DNA of 64,000 nt from Pseudomonas citri (GCF_025336485.1 NZ_JAODAB010000008.1:124001-188000), one strand, 5' to 3'; positions 48,091 through 59,127 are shown, counted from the first letter of the stretch. Notes: generated from the sequence alone by a model not told the origin. Made by a program: numbers and translations.

Positions 48091-49093
48091 CGTGGCTGTT
48101 GCCTTTGCCGGTGGATACTTCTTGCGCCGCGCGGGTCTCGAAGCGCTCGTAGGCTTCGACGATGCGCTGCACCAGCGGATGGCGCACCACGTCCTTGGGT
48201 TGGAAATGCGTGAAGCTGATGCCCGGCACTTCCTTGAGCACCTGAATCACATGGTGCAGCCCGGACTTGGTGCCACGGGGCAAGTCGACCTGGGTAATGT
48301 CCCCGGTGATGACGGCGGTGGAGCCGAAGCCGATCCGGGTCAGGAACATCTTCATCTGCTCAACGGTGGTGTTCTGGCTTTCATCGAGGATGATAAAGCT
48401 GTTGTTCAGGGTCCGACCACGCATGTAGGCCAGCGGCGCGACTTCGATGACCTGGCGTTCGATCAGCTTGGCGACGTGTTCGAAACCGAGCATTTCATAC
48501 AGCGCGTCATAGAGTGGGCGCAGGTACGGGTCGATCTTCTGGGAGAGATCGCCGGGCAGGAAGCCGAGTTTTTCCCCGGCTTCGACCGCCGGACGCACCA
48601 GCAGGATGCGCCGCACCTGTTCGCGTTCCAGCGCATCGACGGCGCAGGCCACGGCCAGGTAGGTCTTGCCGGTACCGGCCGGGCCGATGCCGAAGTTGAT
48701 GTCGTTGGCCAGGATTTCCTTCACGTAGCGCTGCTGATTCACGCCGCGCGGGCGGATCATGCCTTTTTTCGTACGCAGGGCCACGGCAGGTTCCGCGGGT
48801 GCGTGGTTGTCGAGTTCCTCGACGGCCGACTCTTGCAGGAACAGGTGGACCATGTCCGGCGACAGCTCGCTTCCCTTGGTTTCCCGATAGAGACGACGCA
48901 GCAGGTGTTCCGCGGAGGTGGTGTGCTTGGGTTCGCCGATCAGTTCGAACTGGTTTCCGCGGTTGCGGATCTCGATGGCCAGGCGCTCTTCGATCAAGCG
49001 CAGGTGCTCGTCGAATTGCCCGCACAGATTGGCGAAGCGGCGAGCCTCGAAGGGCTCGAGAATGAAACGATGGGGTTCGATGGGTGCGTTCAA
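48083..49093 (-). CDS. ybeZ: PhoH-like ATPase YbeZ
   Basis: 336 residues from a TTG at 49093, where homology begins ([13 protein letters not shown]); no ATG or GTG is available near it, and further upstream the frame runs into a REPIN. Walker A is [11 protein letters not shown] (about 137-147), Walker [10 protein letters not shown], then the [10 protein letters not shown] sensor. YbeZ is an ATPase and putative RNA helicase partner of YbeY. First gene of the ybeZ-ybeY-corC-lnt operon; the rare start may keep its synthesis low. Confidence 0.93.
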   Translation of the reverse strand: MNAPIEPHRFILEPFEARRFANLCGQFDEHLRLIEERLAIEIRNRGNQFELIGEPKHTTSAEHLLRRLYRETKGSELSPDMVHLFLQESAVEELDNHAPAEPAVALRTKKGMIRPRGVNQQRYVKEILANDINFGIGPAGTGKTYLAVACAVDALEREQVRRILLVRPAVEAGEKLGFLPGDLSQKIDPYLRPLYDALYEMLGFEHVAKLIERQVIEVAPLAYMRGRTLNNSFIILDESQNTTVEQMKMFLTRIGFGSTAVITGDITQVDLPRGTKSGLHHVIQVLKEVPGISFTHFQPKDVVRHPLVQRIVEAYERFETRAAQEVSTGKGNSHDA

Positions 49094-49178
49094 GGTCGTT
49101 TTTAGCCGCCCAGGGGCAATTAAGATGAAATCAAGGATAACGCCAGTAGGCTGGGTGCGAAAGCTCTTAAGCAGCGCA

Positions 49179-49290
49179 ATCTTGTGGGAGCAAGGCTTGC
49201 CCGCGATGAATGCAGTTCTGTTCCTCAAGAATTGAGGCGCCTGTATCGCGGGCAAGCCTTGCTCCCACAAGTCCTGCTTCCACAGGGAGC
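49179..49290. repeat. REPIN between ybeZ and miaB, with one extra tail unit
   Basis: GTGGGAGCAAGGCTTGCCCGCGAT (from about 49183) faces ATCGCGGGCAAGCCTTGCTCCCAC (ending about 49268), with about 45 bp between. Just outside, GCTCCCACAAGTCCT is followed by GCTTCCACAGGGAGC, again a 15-nt step. Confidence 0.8.
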
Positions 49291-49294
49291 GGGG

Positions 49295-50623
49295 TTACTG
49301 GATGAGCGAGCCGCGCAGGGAGTGCGGCTGCGCGGAGTCGATGTGGACGTCGGCGAACTGGCCGATCAGGGCCGGGGTGTCGCAGCGGAAGTTGACGATG
49401 CGGTTGTTTTCGGTGCGCCCCTGCAATTCGCCCGGGTCTTTCTTCGAGTAGTCGGTTACCAGGATTCGCTGGACGGAACCGACCATTTGTCGGCTGATTT
49501 CGAAACCTTGCTGGTTGAGGCGATGTTGCAGCGCGTTGAGTCGCTCCTTCTTCACTTCCTCGGGGGTGTCATCCGCCAGGTCGGCCGCCGGGGTGCCGGG
49601 GCGCTGGCTGTAGACGAAGGAATAGGAGAAGTCGAAGCCCACGTCCTCGATCAGCTTCATGGTCTGCTGGAAATCTTTCTCGGTTTCGCCGGGGAAACCG
49701 ACGATAAAGTCCGAGCTGATGCAGATCCCCGGCACCGCCGCCCGCAGCTTGCGCAGTTTGGATTTGTACTCCAGCGCGGTGTGGTTGCGCTTCATCGCCG
49801 CCAGGATCCGGTCGGAGCCCGATTGCACCGGCAAATGCAGGTGCTTGACCAGCTCGGGAACCTCGGCGTGGGCCTGGATCAGGCTGTCGGAGAATTCCAG
49901 TGGGTGCGAGGTGGTGTAGCGAATGCGGTCGATGCCATCCACCGCCGCCACGACGCGGATCAGTTCGGCGAGGTCCGCCAGGCGCCCGTCGTGGGTCAGG
50001 CCGCGATAGCCATTGACGTTCTGCCCCAGCAGCGTCACTTCGCGCACGCCGTTTTCCGCCAGGTGGATGATCTCGGCGATCACGTCGTCGAATGGCCGGC
50101 TGACTTCTTCACCGCGGGTGTAGGGCACTACGCAGAAGGTGCAGTACTTGCTGCAACCTTCCATGACCGATACGTAGGCGCTTGGGCCGTCGATGCGCGG
50201 TTCGGGCAGGTGGTCGAATTTCTCGATTTCGGGGAACGAAACATCCACTTGCGGCAGCTTGGTGACGCGCGCGGCGTCGATCATCTCAGGCAAGCGGTGC
50301 AAGGTCTGCGGGCCGAAGACCACGTCCACGTAGGGTGCGCGATCTCGGATGGCGGCGCCTTCCTGGCTGGCCACGCAGCCACCTACGGCGATGACCATTT
50401 CCGGGTTGGCCAGCTTCAGTTCGCGCCAGCGGCCCAGTTGGGAATACACCCGGTCCTGGGCGCGCTCGCGGATCGAGCAGGTGTTGAGCAGGATCACGTC
50501 CGCGTCTTCGGCACGGGCGGTGACTTCCAGGGCCTGGTGATCGCCCAGCAGGTCGACCATGCGCGAGCTGTCGTACTCGTTCATCTGGCAACCGTGGGTT
50601 TCGATGTAAAGCTTCTTGGCCAT
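49295..50623 (-). CDS. miaB: tRNA-2-methylthio-N6-dimethylallyladenosine synthase
   Basis: 442 residues. N-terminal UPF0004 domain begins IETHGCQMN with Cys12 of the auxiliary cluster; the radical SAM cluster is CSKYCTFC (around 157-164). A TRAM domain closes the protein (GQFADVHI). It adds a methylthio group to A37 of tRNAs reading UNN codons. Separated by a REPIN from ybeZ downstream. Confidence 0.96.
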   Translation of the reverse strand: MAKKLYIETHGCQMNEYDSSRMVDLLGDHQALEVTARAEDADVILLNTCSIRERAQDRVYSQLGRWRELKLANPEMVIAVGGCVASQEGAAIRDRAPYVDVVFGPQTLHRLPEMIDAARVTKLPQVDVSFPEIEKFDHLPEPRIDGPSAYVSVMEGCSKYCTFCVVPYTRGEEVSRPFDDVIAEIIHLAENGVREVTLLGQNVNGYRGLTHDGRLADLAELIRVVAAVDGIDRIRYTTSHPLEFSDSLIQAHAEVPELVKHLHLPVQSGSDRILAAMKRNHTALEYKSKLRKLRAAVPGICISSDFIVGFPGETEKDFQQTMKLIEDVGFDFSYSFVYSQRPGTPAADLADDTPEEVKKERLNALQHRLNQQGFEISRQMVGSVQRILVTDYSKKDPGELQGRTENNRIVNFRCDTPALIGQFADVHIDSAQPHSLRGSLIQ

Positions 50624-50706
50624 GGACGGGTCATCACGTGATTCAAAGAACCGCGCATTATAGGGAACAAGTACCGTAGTTCCTACCGTTGTGCGAGCAG
50701 TGGCTA

Positions 50707-50715
50707 TGCTATAGT
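50707..50715 (+). promoter_or_regulatory. Extended -10 promoter element before the DUF1820 gene
   Basis: TGCTATAGT is a TGn extended -10 match about 40 bp upstream of the ATG at 50756. A weak TTGTGC lies 15 bp further up. Consistent with a short leader. Confidence 0.45.
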
Positions 50716-50755
50716 CCGCGCCCTCATTTTTAGCCGTCGATGCCTTTCGCCCGCC

Positions 50756-51085
50756 ATGACCAAACGTGAAGCTCCAATCTACAAGGTGATTTTCCTCAAT
50801 CAGGGCCAGGTGTTCGAAATGTACGCCAAGCAGATCTACCAGAGTGATCTGTGGGGTTTCCTAGAGGTGGAAGAGTTCGTCTTCGGCGAGCGCACGCAAG
50901 TGGTCGTCGACCCGAGCGAAGAAAAGCTCAAGGCGCAGTTCGAAGGTGTGGTGCGCAGTTTCGTGCCGATGCATTCGATCGTGCGCATCGACGAGGTGGA
51001 GCGCCTGGGCGTGGCGAAAATCAGTGAAGCCCGTGGTGCGGGTGGCAATGTCATGCCGTTTCCGATGCCGATGCCTGAGAAGTAA
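50756..51085 (+). CDS. DUF1820 family protein
   Basis: 109 residues, cytosolic, with no cysteines. The N-terminal [35 protein letters not shown] is the distinctive conserved part of DUF1820, found widely in gammaproteobacteria; the end is Pro/Met-rich ([10 protein letters not shown]). Function unknown. Divergent from miaB and convergent with the Sel1 gene. Confidence 0.88.
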   Translation: MTKREAPIYKVIFLNQGQVFEMYAKQIYQSDLWGFLEVEEFVFGERTQVVVDPSEEKLKAQFEGVVRSFVPMHSIVRIDEVERLGVAKISEARGAGGNVMPFPMPMPEK

Positions 51086-51144
51086 GACTTGGCCCTGGGC
51101 AATACCAGTTTGTAAGGTCGGGCACAGTCTTGTGACGAGGGGCC

Positions 51145-51699
51145 TCAGGGCAGGGGCGAGAAAGGCGTGCGCCCGTCGGCGTTCTGCAATTCCATCAGGT
51201 ATTTGCGAAAGATCTGTCCCAGTACCTGGGTGGCGACTTCCAGTTCGTCGCGAGGCATCTGTTCGGCGACTTCGTCGGCGGTGTCCAGGGCATCTTCGGC
51301 GCCGTTGACCGCCGCCATTTTCAGGACGATATAGGCCTGGACGTTATTGGCCGGTACGCCTTCGCCATGGAAGAACATGCCGCCAAGCTTGAATTGCGCC
51401 TGGGCGTGGCCTTGCAAGGAGGCTTTTTCGAAATAGTTGAGGGCTTGCTTGAGGTCACGCGGCGCAGCCTTGCCTTCGTAGTAGAACTCACCCAACTCGT
51501 ATTGTGCTTGTGCATCACCCGCATCTGCCGCTTTTCGACAGGCGTCGAGTGCCGGTGCGAGATCTTGTGGCTGGGTATTGAGCGTGCAACGGCCCAGTGC
51601 CGGGATCAACAACGAGTTGCCGCCTGCCTGCGCATTCGCGAGCAGCGGCTGAAGGAGCAACAGGCAGCCCAGGGCAAGGGTGCGGCCGGTGCGGTTCAT
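51145..51699 (-). CDS. Secreted Sel1-repeat protein
   Basis: 184 residues from the ATG at 51699; a longer frame upstream lacks support. Signal peptide with likely cleavage after ANA (about residue 23). Two to three Sel1 repeats follow (about 55-130: A-G-D-A-Q-A-Q-Y-E-L-G-E-F-Y-Y and G-H-A-Q-A-Q-F-K-L-G-G-M-F-F), the alpha-alpha repeat used for protein contacts. Periplasmic; partner unknown. Confidence 0.85.
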   Translation of the reverse strand: MNRTGRTLALGCLLLLQPLLANAQAGGNSLLIPALGRCTLNTQPQDLAPALDACRKAADAGDAQAQYELGEFYYEGKAAPRDLKQALNYFEKASLQGHAQAQFKLGGMFFHGEGVPANNVQAYIVLKMAAVNGAEDALDTADEVAEQMPRDELEVATQVLGQIFRKYLMELQNADGRTPFSPLP

Positions 51700-51916
51700 G
51701 GGAATCGACTTACCTCTGAGGGGCGCGCGGACCCTCCGGGGGATCCAATAAGCGCGCATTATGAAATAAGCAGGGCCATCCTTACAAAGTCTTTACTCGT
51801 TTTTCTGTTGCGAAGGAGCCCCAACAGCCGCTTTGCAGAGAAATACGTAGGAAAAGGGTGGGAGGTTGTCAGCTATCGCTGACGCTGGTGTCAGCCAGCG
51901 TCAGTTATCCACAGGC

Positions 51917-53200
51917 TTATTTCAGTGCAGCGAAGGCCCGTTCGGCCGCGTCGAGGGTGATCTTCAGCTCGGTCTCGCCGTGGGCGATGGAGGTGAAGCC
52001 GGCTTCGAACGCACTCGGCGCCAGGTACACGCCCCCTTCGAGCATCAGGTGGAAGAAGCGCTTGAAGCGGTCGGCATCGCTGGCCATCACGTCTTCGAAG
52101 GTGACGATGTCATCGGCGCCGCTGAAATACAGGCCGAACATGCCGCCGGCCTGGGTGGTGACGAATGGAATACCGGCCGCGTCGGCATGAAGCTGCAAAC
52201 CGTCGAGCAGGCGGGTGGTGTAGTCGGTCAGTTCGGCGTGGAAGCCTGGGCGGCTGATCAGGCGCAGGGTCGTCAAACCGGCGGCCATGGCCAGCGGGTT
52301 GCCCGACAAGGTGCCAGCCTGGTAGACCGGGCCCAGCGGTGCGATGCATTCCATGATGGCGCGCTTGCCGCCGAAACAGCCGACCGGCATGCCGCCGCCG
52401 ATGATCTTGCCGAAAGTGCTCAGGTCCGGCGTGACGCCGTAATGGGCCTGGGCGCCACCGAGCGCCACGCGAAAACCGGTCATCACTTCGTCGAAGATCA
52501 GCACCACGCCGTGCTGGTCGCACAGGCTACGCAGGCCTTCGAGAAAGCCCGGGGCCGGTGGTACGCAGTTCATGTTGCCGGCTACGGGCTCGACGATGAT
52601 GCAGGCCACTTCCTGGCCGACTTCGCCAAGCATCTTCTCGACTGCTTCCAGGTCGTTGAACGGCAGGGTCAGGGTGTGCTTGGCGAACGCGGCCGGTACG
52701 CCGGCCGAGCTCGGCACGCCTTGGGTCAAGGCGCCGGAGCCGGCCTTGACCAGCAGGCTGTCGGAGTGACCGTGGTAGCAGCCTTCGAACTTGATGATGC
52801 TGTCGCGACCGGTGTAGCCCCGCGCCAGGCGGATCGCGCTCATGGTCGCCTCGGTGCCGGAGCTGACCATGCGCACCATTTCCATCGACGGCACGATCGA
52901 GCAGACCAGGTCGGCCATCTCGGTTTCCATGGCGGTTGGCGCGCCGTAGGACAGGCCGTGCTGCAACTGGTTGCGCACCGCTTCCAGCACGTCCGGATGG
53001 CTGTGGCCGAGGATCATCGGGCCCCACGAGCCGACGTAGTCGACGTAGCGCTTGTCGTCCTCGTCGGTCACGTAGGCGCCTTCGGCGTGCTTGAAGAACA
53101 GCGGGGTGCCGCCCACGCTCTTGAACGCACGGACAGGAGAGTTCACGCCGCCGGGGATGTGTTTCTGGGCGTTGGCAAACAGGGTTTCGGAACGGGACAT
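51917..53200 (-). CDS. hemL: Glutamate-1-semialdehyde 2,1-aminomutase
   Basis: 427 residues from the ATG at 53200. Class III aminotransferase fold; the PLP lysine is in [14 protein letters not shown], and [17 protein letters not shown] and DEVMTGFR complete the site. It makes 5-aminolevulinate for heme. It follows thiE by 28 bp, so heme and thiamine genes share a leftward unit, as in other pseudomonads. Confidence 0.97.
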   Translation of the reverse strand: MSRSETLFANAQKHIPGGVNSPVRAFKSVGGTPLFFKHAEGAYVTDEDDKRYVDYVGSWGPMILGHSHPDVLEAVRNQLQHGLSYGAPTAMETEMADLVCSIVPSMEMVRMVSSGTEATMSAIRLARGYTGRDSIIKFEGCYHGHSDSLLVKAGSGALTQGVPSSAGVPAAFAKHTLTLPFNDLEAVEKMLGEVGQEVACIIVEPVAGNMNCVPPAPGFLEGLRSLCDQHGVVLIFDEVMTGFRVALGGAQAHYGVTPDLSTFGKIIGGGMPVGCFGGKRAIMECIAPLGPVYQAGTLSGNPLAMAAGLTTLRLISRPGFHAELTDYTTRLLDGLQLHADAAGIPFVTTQAGGMFGLYFSGADDIVTFEDVMASDADRFKRFFHLMLEGGVYLAPSAFEAGFTSIAHGETELKITLDAAERAFAALK

Positions 53201-53228
53201 GGTTGGGCTCTCGAAAACGAAAAAGGGA

Positions 53229-53855
53229 TTACTGGATCTGCAACAGATCGTTGAAGGCACGGGCACGGCGTGTCACTTCGGCAGTGCTGTCGGCGCCGAA
53301 CAGGCCATGGACCACGGCCAGCAGGTCGACGCCGTGGGCGACCAGCGCCGGGGCGTTGTCCAGGGTGATGCCGCCAATGGCGCACACCGGTATGTGCAGT
53401 TTGATACGTGCCTGTTCGAGCAGTTCAAGGTTTGCACTGGGGGCGCCGGGCTTGGTGTTGGAGTTGAAAAACCGGCCGAACGCGACGTAGCTGGCGCCTT
53501 CGGCGTTGGCCTGTTCGGCCAGTTCCAGGCTGGCATGGCAGGTCGAACCGATGATCGCCTTGGACCCGAGCAGCGCACGCACGGGCGCCAGCGGGCCGTC
53601 GGTCTGGCCCAGGTGGACGCCGACGCCCAGGCGCGCGGCCAGTTCGGCGTCGTCGTTGATGATCAATTGGGTCTTGTAGCGCTCGCACAGGCTGCGCAGC
53701 GCTTCGGCCTCGCGCAGGCGACGGGGCTCGTCGCTGCTTTTGTCGCGGTATTGCAGCAGGGTGACGCCACCCTCCAGCGCGGCTTCGACATAGGCGAGAA
53801 ACTTGCCGGCCAGCAACTGGCTGTCGGTGATGGCGTAAAGGCCACGTAATTTCAT
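53229..53855 (-). CDS. thiE: Thiamine-phosphate synthase
   Basis: 208 residues. TIM barrel with [30 protein letters not shown] and the phosphate loop [10 protein letters not shown]. It joins the pyrimidine diphosphate from ThiD to the thiazole phosphate to give thiamine phosphate. Between thiD (32 bp) and hemL (28 bp). Confidence 0.96.
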   Translation of the reverse strand: MKLRGLYAITDSQLLAGKFLAYVEAALEGGVTLLQYRDKSSDEPRRLREAEALRSLCERYKTQLIINDDAELAARLGVGVHLGQTDGPLAPVRALLGSKAIIGSTCHASLELAEQANAEGASYVAFGRFFNSNTKPGAPSANLELLEQARIKLHIPVCAIGGITLDNAPALVAHGVDLLAVVHGLFGADSTAEVTRRARAFNDLLQIQ

Positions 53856-53887
53856 GCCACAGGCCTCCGGTGTAATGAATTGGAACG

Positions 53888-54685
53888 TTACGAGCAGAAA
53901 TCCAGCGGCAGGCGACGTGGTACGAACTGGCCTTTGCCCAGTTGCTCGGCGTCGCGCAGGGTTCGCCAGGTGTAGTCCAGTGCGGTCTTGACCGCGCTGG
54001 CCAGTTGCTCGCCCTGGGCCAGTCGACCGGCCAATGCGCTGGCCAGGGTGCAGCCGGAACCGTGGTAGCTGCCGGGCAGGCGCTGGCAGGTGAACGTTTC
54101 CCGGCGACCGTCGCGGCTGTACAGCCGATTGTGGACTTCATGCTCATCGCCATGGCCACCGGTGATCAGCAGGTGCTTGACGAAGGGCAGCAGTTTTTCA
54201 GCGCATTCGTCGGCGCTGCCCTCGGGCAACTCGGCGAGAATGCGTGCCTCGGGCAGGTTGGGGGTGGCGATGATCGCCAGGGGCAGCAAGCGTTCGCGCA
54301 TGGCGTAGCCGACTTCATCCTTGCCCAGGCGTCCACCACCGCCCGCGCGCAGCACCGGGTCGCAGACCATGGGCAGGTGCGGGTGCGCCTGGAGCAGCTC
54401 GACCACCGTGTCGACCATTTCCAGCGAGCCGAGCATCCCCAGCTTGACTGCCGCGACCTGGGCGTCGTTCAACACCGCATTGGCTTGGGCCAGGACCCAT
54501 TCCCGATCGAGTACGCGGAAATCGCTGACGTTGACCGTGTCTTGCACGGTCAAGGCGGTCACGGCCGGGGCAGCATGGCAGCCCTGGGCGAGCAGGGCTT
54601 CGATATCGGCCTGCAAACCGGCGCCGCCACTGGGATCGTGGCCGGAGAGGCAGAGAACAACGGGGCGAGAGCTGTAGGTATTCAT
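53888..54685 (-). CDS. thiD: Hydroxymethylpyrimidine (phosphate) kinase
   Basis: 265 residues from the ATG at 54685. Ribokinase-like fold: [15 protein letters not shown] at the substrate site and [16 protein letters not shown] with the catalytic base near the end. It phosphorylates HMP and HMP-P for thiamine. Head of the thiD-thiE-hemL unit, divergent from ladS. I see no THI-box riboswitch in the 315-bp gap upstream. Confidence 0.95.
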   Translation of the reverse strand: MNTYSSRPVVLCLSGHDPSGGAGLQADIEALLAQGCHAAPAVTALTVQDTVNVSDFRVLDREWVLAQANAVLNDAQVAAVKLGMLGSLEMVDTVVELLQAHPHLPMVCDPVLRAGGGGRLGKDEVGYAMRERLLPLAIIATPNLPEARILAELPEGSADECAEKLLPFVKHLLITGGHGDEHEVHNRLYSRDGRRETFTCQRLPGSYHGSGCTLASALAGRLAQGEQLASAVKTALDYTWRTLRDAEQLGKGQFVPRRLPLDFCS

Positions 54686-55000
54686 GGTGCGCGAGCTTAC
54701 CACCAAACGCCTTTGATCGGCGCGTACCTCTGATGGGGGAAATTCATGCGATGACGGGATTCACTGGTGAGCTGGGTATCAGAGGAACGTAACCTGACCG
54801 AAGCAACAGCTCTAGCTCAATGGTTTGCTCTGAAATGCCCGTTCTAGAGCCTTTTGTAGGAAAAAATTCAATGGTGCAAATTGGCCATCAACGGCTATGC
54901 TAGGGATGGATCCAACCAATAACAGGTCATGCCGGTGTTACGTCTACTCAGGGAATGGGGGGCTTCCTGATTCAACCGGACAAGCCGCGCTGGGGCTAAA
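54686..55000. promoter_or_regulatory. Divergent thiD/ladS gap
   Basis: No gene or obvious riboswitch fold seen. TATGCT near 54895 is a possible ladS -10, with no convincing -35. AT content rises at 54850-54920, as expected for a promoter region. Confidence 0.3.
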
Positions 55001-57382
55001 ATGCGTTATTTGCTGATGTTGTTGATGTGTTTGTCGCCCTTGGCGGGCGCCCTCGAGTTCGATGAGTTCACCCAAAGCCTGCCCTTGGGCCATGCCTTGC
55101 AAGTGTTCGAAGATGCAAGCGGCACGGCCACCCTCGACGACATCCTGGCCCTGTCGACGACCCCTGCCTTCAAGCCCCATGACAAAGCCACGCTGAACGC
55201 CGGTTACTCGCGATCGGTGTTCTGGCTGAAAATCGATTTGCATTACCGCCCCGGCAATCCGGATGCCCAGCGCACCTGGCTACTGGAGCTGGCGTATCCG
55301 CCGTTGGACCATCTCGACCTGTACCAGCCTGACGCCGCAGGCGCCTATCGCCTGGTTCGCCAGACCGGGGACGCGTTGCCGTTCGCCAGCCGCGAGATTC
55401 GCCAGAACAACTACCTGTTCAGCCTGGATTTCAAACCAGACCAACGCCAGACCCTGTACCTGCGATTGCAGAGCCAGGGCTCTATCCAGGCGCCGCTGAC
55501 GCTGTGGTCCAGCACCGCTTATCTGGAGCAACAGCCGTTGCGCCTGTATATGCTGGGGATCATCTATGGCGTGCTGCTGGGGATGCTGGTCTACAACTTG
55601 TTCATTTACCTGAGCGTGCGCGACACCAGCTACCTCTATTACATCTTCTACATTGCCTCGTTCGGCCTGTATCAGTTATCGGTCAATGGCGCGGCGGTGG
55701 AGTATTTCTGGCCGGACAACCCTTGGTGGGCCAACGCCGCGACGCCGTTCTTCATCGGCTGCGCGGGCCTGTTCGGCAGCCAGTTTGCCTGCCGCTTCCT
55801 GCAAACCGCCCAGCACAGCCGTTGGCTCGACCGCCTGCTGCTGGCCTTGATCGCCTACAGCGCGACGGTGGTGGGTCTGTCGCTGATGACCAGCTATGCC
55901 TTGGCGTTGCGCCTGGCGACGGTGTTGGCACTGGTCTTCTCGGTGGTGATTTTTGCCGCGGGGCTGTTGGCCTGGTGGCGCGGCTTGCGGGTGGCGCGTT
56001 ATTTCATCATTGCCTGGTCGGCGTTCTTGCTGGGGGGCGTCGTCAATACGCTGATGGTGCTCGGTTATCTGCCGAACGTGTTCTTGACCATGTACGCCAG
56101 CCAGATTGGCTCGGCCCTCGAGGTCGCGTTGTTGTCCTTGGCCCTGGCCGACCGCATCAATGCCATGCGCGAACAGCAGGCCCAGACCCTGTTCGACGCC
56201 GGGCAGAAGCTGGAAATGCTCAACCAGCAGCTGGCCCACGGCAACAAGCTCAAGGATGAATTTCTCGCCACCCTGACCCACGAGTTGCGTACGCCGATGA
56301 ATGGCGTGATCGGCTCGCTGGAACTGATGGAAACCGTCGAGCTGGACGAGGAACTGACCCAGTATCAGCGGACCGCTGCCGGTTCGGCACGGGACATGAT
56401 GCGCATGGTCAATGGCATCCTTACCCTCACCGAGTTGCAGGCCGGCAAGCTCAAGGTCTACCAGGCGCCCTTCAGCCTGCGCGGGGTGATCGATGGGTTG
56501 CAGGTGCAGTTTGCCGCCAATGCGGCGGCCAAGGGGCTGGATTTCAAGGTGGACATCGCCCCAGGCCTGGCGGATCGGTTGCTTGGAGACAGTGGCAAAC
56601 TGGCCCAATGCCTGGAGTGCCTTCTGGATAACGCCATTAAGTTCACCCGGGTCGGCGGCCTCGCGTTGCGAGTCAGTGGCAGGCCGACGGAGCTCGATCG
56701 GTTGGCCTTGTCGTTCGCGGTGATCGACACCGGCATCGGTTTCACGGATCTGGGGGAGGCGACCTTGTATCAGCACTTCTTCCAGCTCGACGGTTCGATG
56801 ACCCGCGAATACGGTGGTCTCGGTGTGGGCCTGGCGATCTGTCGGCAACTGGTGGAACTGCTGGGCGGGCGCCTGACCCATACCTCCGAGCCCGGCCGTG
56901 GCAGCCGTTTTCAGCTGGATGTCGAATTTGATGTTGCGCTGTCGGCGCAAGCGCCTTCGGCGTTTTCCTGCAACCCGCGCCCGGGCTCGCGGCAGCCCGA
57001 GGATTGCACGGTGCTGTTGGCCGATGGCGATGCGATCGATCAGCTGGTGATGCGCGGTATGTTGCTCAAGCTGGGTTACCGGGTGCGCACCGCCGACAGT
57101 GGCCGCGCAGCACTGGATTTGTTGCAGGACGAGCGCTTTGACGTAGTGCTGCTCGATTGCCAGGTATCGCTGGACGGCGTCTCGGTCTGCTGTCAGATCC
57201 ACGCGCTGTCCGGCTATGAAAAGTTGCCGGTCGTGGTGTTCGGTCCGAACCTGGCGCATCAGCATGGTCCGTCGGGTGCGTTGATCGAATACTTGGGCAA
57301 GCCGGTCAAGTTCGAGGCGTTGCAGGCGATTCTGCAACGGCGGGTGCTGTGTCCCAGGCAGGGTGAAAGCGCCGGTATTTAG
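55001..57382 (+). CDS. ladS: Hybrid sensor kinase LadS
   Basis: 793 residues. Signal peptide, periplasmic 7TMR-DISMED2 domain (about 30-165), seven membrane segments (about 180-385), HisKA with His427 in THELRTPMNG, HATPase_c (about 535-655; GLGVGLAICRQL) and a receiver with the phosphoacceptor at about Asp719 in VVLLDC. In P. aeruginosa LadS lies beside thiD (PA3974-PA3975), senses calcium and feeds the GacS/GacA-Rsm switch. The same neighbourhood makes orthology likely; whether it acts the same way here is inferred. Confidence 0.92.
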   Translation: MRYLLMLLMCLSPLAGALEFDEFTQSLPLGHALQVFEDASGTATLDDILALSTTPAFKPHDKATLNAGYSRSVFWLKIDLHYRPGNPDAQRTWLLELAYPPLDHLDLYQPDAAGAYRLVRQTGDALPFASREIRQNNYLFSLDFKPDQRQTLYLRLQSQGSIQAPLTLWSSTAYLEQQPLRLYMLGIIYGVLLGMLVYNLFIYLSVRDTSYLYYIFYIASFGLYQLSVNGAAVEYFWPDNPWWANAATPFFIGCAGLFGSQFACRFLQTAQHSRWLDRLLLALIAYSATVVGLSLMTSYALALRLATVLALVFSVVIFAAGLLAWWRGLRVARYFIIAWSAFLLGGVVNTLMVLGYLPNVFLTMYASQIGSALEVALLSLALADRINAMREQQAQTLFDAGQKLEMLNQQLAHGNKLKDEFLATLTHELRTPMNGVIGSLELMETVELDEELTQYQRTAAGSARDMMRMVNGILTLTELQAGKLKVYQAPFSLRGVIDGLQVQFAANAAAKGLDFKVDIAPGLADRLLGDSGKLAQCLECLLDNAIKFTRVGGLALRVSGRPTELDRLALSFAVIDTGIGFTDLGEATLYQHFFQLDGSMTREYGGLGVGLAICRQLVELLGGRLTHTSEPGRGSRFQLDVEFDVALSAQAPSAFSCNPRPGSRQPEDCTVLLADGDAIDQLVMRGMLLKLGYRVRTADSGRAALDLLQDERFDVVLLDCQVSLDGVSVCCQIHALSGYEKLPVVVFGPNLAHQHGPSGALIEYLGKPVKFEALQAILQRRVLCPRQGESAGI

Positions 57383-57456
57383 GCGGGTATGACACTTTGT
57401 TCGGCCTGGAGGCGGTGCTTAACTGAATCTCTGCTGGCCGACCGAGGAGCCCCGTC

Positions 57457-59106
57457 ATGAACCTGCACCAGTTCGCCGAAACCCACGACGTCACCAACCA
57501 GCCGCCGTCCCTGGATGGCGTCAACCTGTACCGCATCGACCTGCCGCTGCAGCAGTGGTCGCAGCGTTTCGGGGCGGGCTGGGCCCTGGCGCGGATCGAT
57601 GCATACGGTGCGCTGGCCGGTGGGCCGCTGATGGAAGCGGGGTTCCTGGCGAACCGGAACAAGCCGGTATTTTCCAGCCACGACCGCTACGGCCATCGCA
57701 TTGACCTGGTGGAATTCCATCCAGCCTATCATCAGTTGATGCGCACGGCCGTCGAGCATGGCTTGCCCAGCCTGCCCTGGGCGCATCCGCAACCCGGTGC
57801 CCATGTCGCCCGGGCCTCGATGACGTACCTGCACAGCCAGGCCGAAGCCGGCAGCGGCTGTCCGCTGACCATGACGTTCGCCAGCGTACCGGCGTTGCGC
57901 TTGCAGCCAGACCTGGCCGAGCGCTGGTTGCCGAAAGTGCTCGCCACCGAGTACGACCCGCGCAATGTCGGCATGGCCCACAAGGCCGGTGTCACCCTGG
58001 GCATGGCGATGACCGAAAAACAGGGCGGCACCGATGTGCGGGCCAACACCACCAAGGCTTACCCGGTGGGCGCCAGCGGCCCGGGCCAGGCCTATGAACT
58101 GGTGGGACACAAGTGGTTCTGCTCGGCGCCGATGTGCGACGCCTTCCTCACCCTGGCCCAGACCGACAAGGGCCTGAGCTGTTTCCTGCTGCCGCGCCAT
58201 CGTCCGGACGACACCCGCAATCAGTTCTACATCCAGCGCTTGAAGGACAAGTTGGGTAACTGGTCCAACGCCTCCAGCGAAGTCGAGTTCCGCGGCGCCC
58301 TGGCCTGGATGATCGGTGAAGAAGGCCGAGGCGTGCCGACGATCATCGAGATGGTCGCCATGACCCGTTTCGATTGCATGGTCGGTTCCAGCGCCCTGAT
58401 GCGCCAGGCACTGACCCAGGCCAGCCATCACTGTGCGCACCGAATGGTCAGCGGCAAATTGTTGAACCAACAACCGCTGATGCAAAACGTGCTGGCCGAC
58501 CTGGCCCTGGAAAGCGAGGCCGCCCTGGCCCTGAGCCTGCGCATGGGCCGGGCGCTGGATCACTTGAGCGATGAGCACGAGGCCCGGTTCGCCCGCCTGG
58601 TGACGGCGGTGGGCAAATACTGGATCTGCAAGCGCGCCCCCGGGATGATCAACGAAGCCGCCGAATGCATGGGGGGCGCCGGCTACGTCGAAGACAGCAT
58701 CCTGCCACGGCTGTACCGCGAGGCGCCGGTCAACTCGACATGGGAGGGTTCCGGCAACGTGCAATGTCTCGACGTGTTGCGGGCCCTGTCCAAGGAGGCG
58801 GGGGTGCTCGAAGTGCTGTTCAGCGAGCTGGGCGACGGTCACGGCGACAAACGCCTGGCGGGTCACATCAATCAATTGCACGCCGCGCTCAAGGACACCG
58901 CCGACATCCAGTACCGCGCCCGGCAACTGACCGAAGACATCGCCGTCGGCCTGCAAGCCAGGCTGCTGCTCGAAGCGGGGAACAGCGACGTCAGCGATGG
59001 GTTCATCGCCAGCCGCCTGGGCGCCGCAGGCCGTGCATACGGCACCTTGCCCCGTGGCTTGAATGTCGAAGCCATCGTGGCCCGCTCGACCCCACGAGGG
59101 TTTTGA
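57457..59106 (+). CDS. Acyl-CoA dehydrogenase, AidB-like
   Basis: 549 residues. Flavin dehydrogenase fold with MTEKQGGTDVRAN, LGNWSNASSEVEF and ECMGGAGYVED, all typical of the AidB branch; E. coli AidB is about the same length. AidB binds DNA and is induced by alkylating agents; whether this protein is a DNA-protective member or a catabolic enzyme cannot be settled. Single gene, followed by a strong palindromic terminator. Confidence 0.87.
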   Translation: MNLHQFAETHDVTNQPPSLDGVNLYRIDLPLQQWSQRFGAGWALARIDAYGALAGGPLMEAGFLANRNKPVFSSHDRYGHRIDLVEFHPAYHQLMRTAVEHGLPSLPWAHPQPGAHVARASMTYLHSQAEAGSGCPLTMTFASVPALRLQPDLAERWLPKVLATEYDPRNVGMAHKAGVTLGMAMTEKQGGTDVRANTTKAYPVGASGPGQAYELVGHKWFCSAPMCDAFLTLAQTDKGLSCFLLPRHRPDDTRNQFYIQRLKDKLGNWSNASSEVEFRGALAWMIGEEGRGVPTIIEMVAMTRFDCMVGSSALMRQALTQASHHCAHRMVSGKLLNQQPLMQNVLADLALESEAALALSLRMGRALDHLSDEHEARFARLVTAVGKYWICKRAPGMINEAAECMGGAGYVEDSILPRLYREAPVNSTWEGSGNVQCLDVLRALSKEAGVLEVLFSELGDGHGDKRLAGHINQLHAALKDTADIQYRARQLTEDIAVGLQARLLLEAGNSDVSDGFIASRLGAAGRAYGTLPRGLNVEAIVARSTPRGF

Positions 59107-59127
59107 GAAGTTGGCGTCTGGCACCGG

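Noticed and set aside
54686..55000. THI-box riboswitch ahead of thiD
   Set aside because: I found no CTGAGA-type core motif on the minus strand in this gap.
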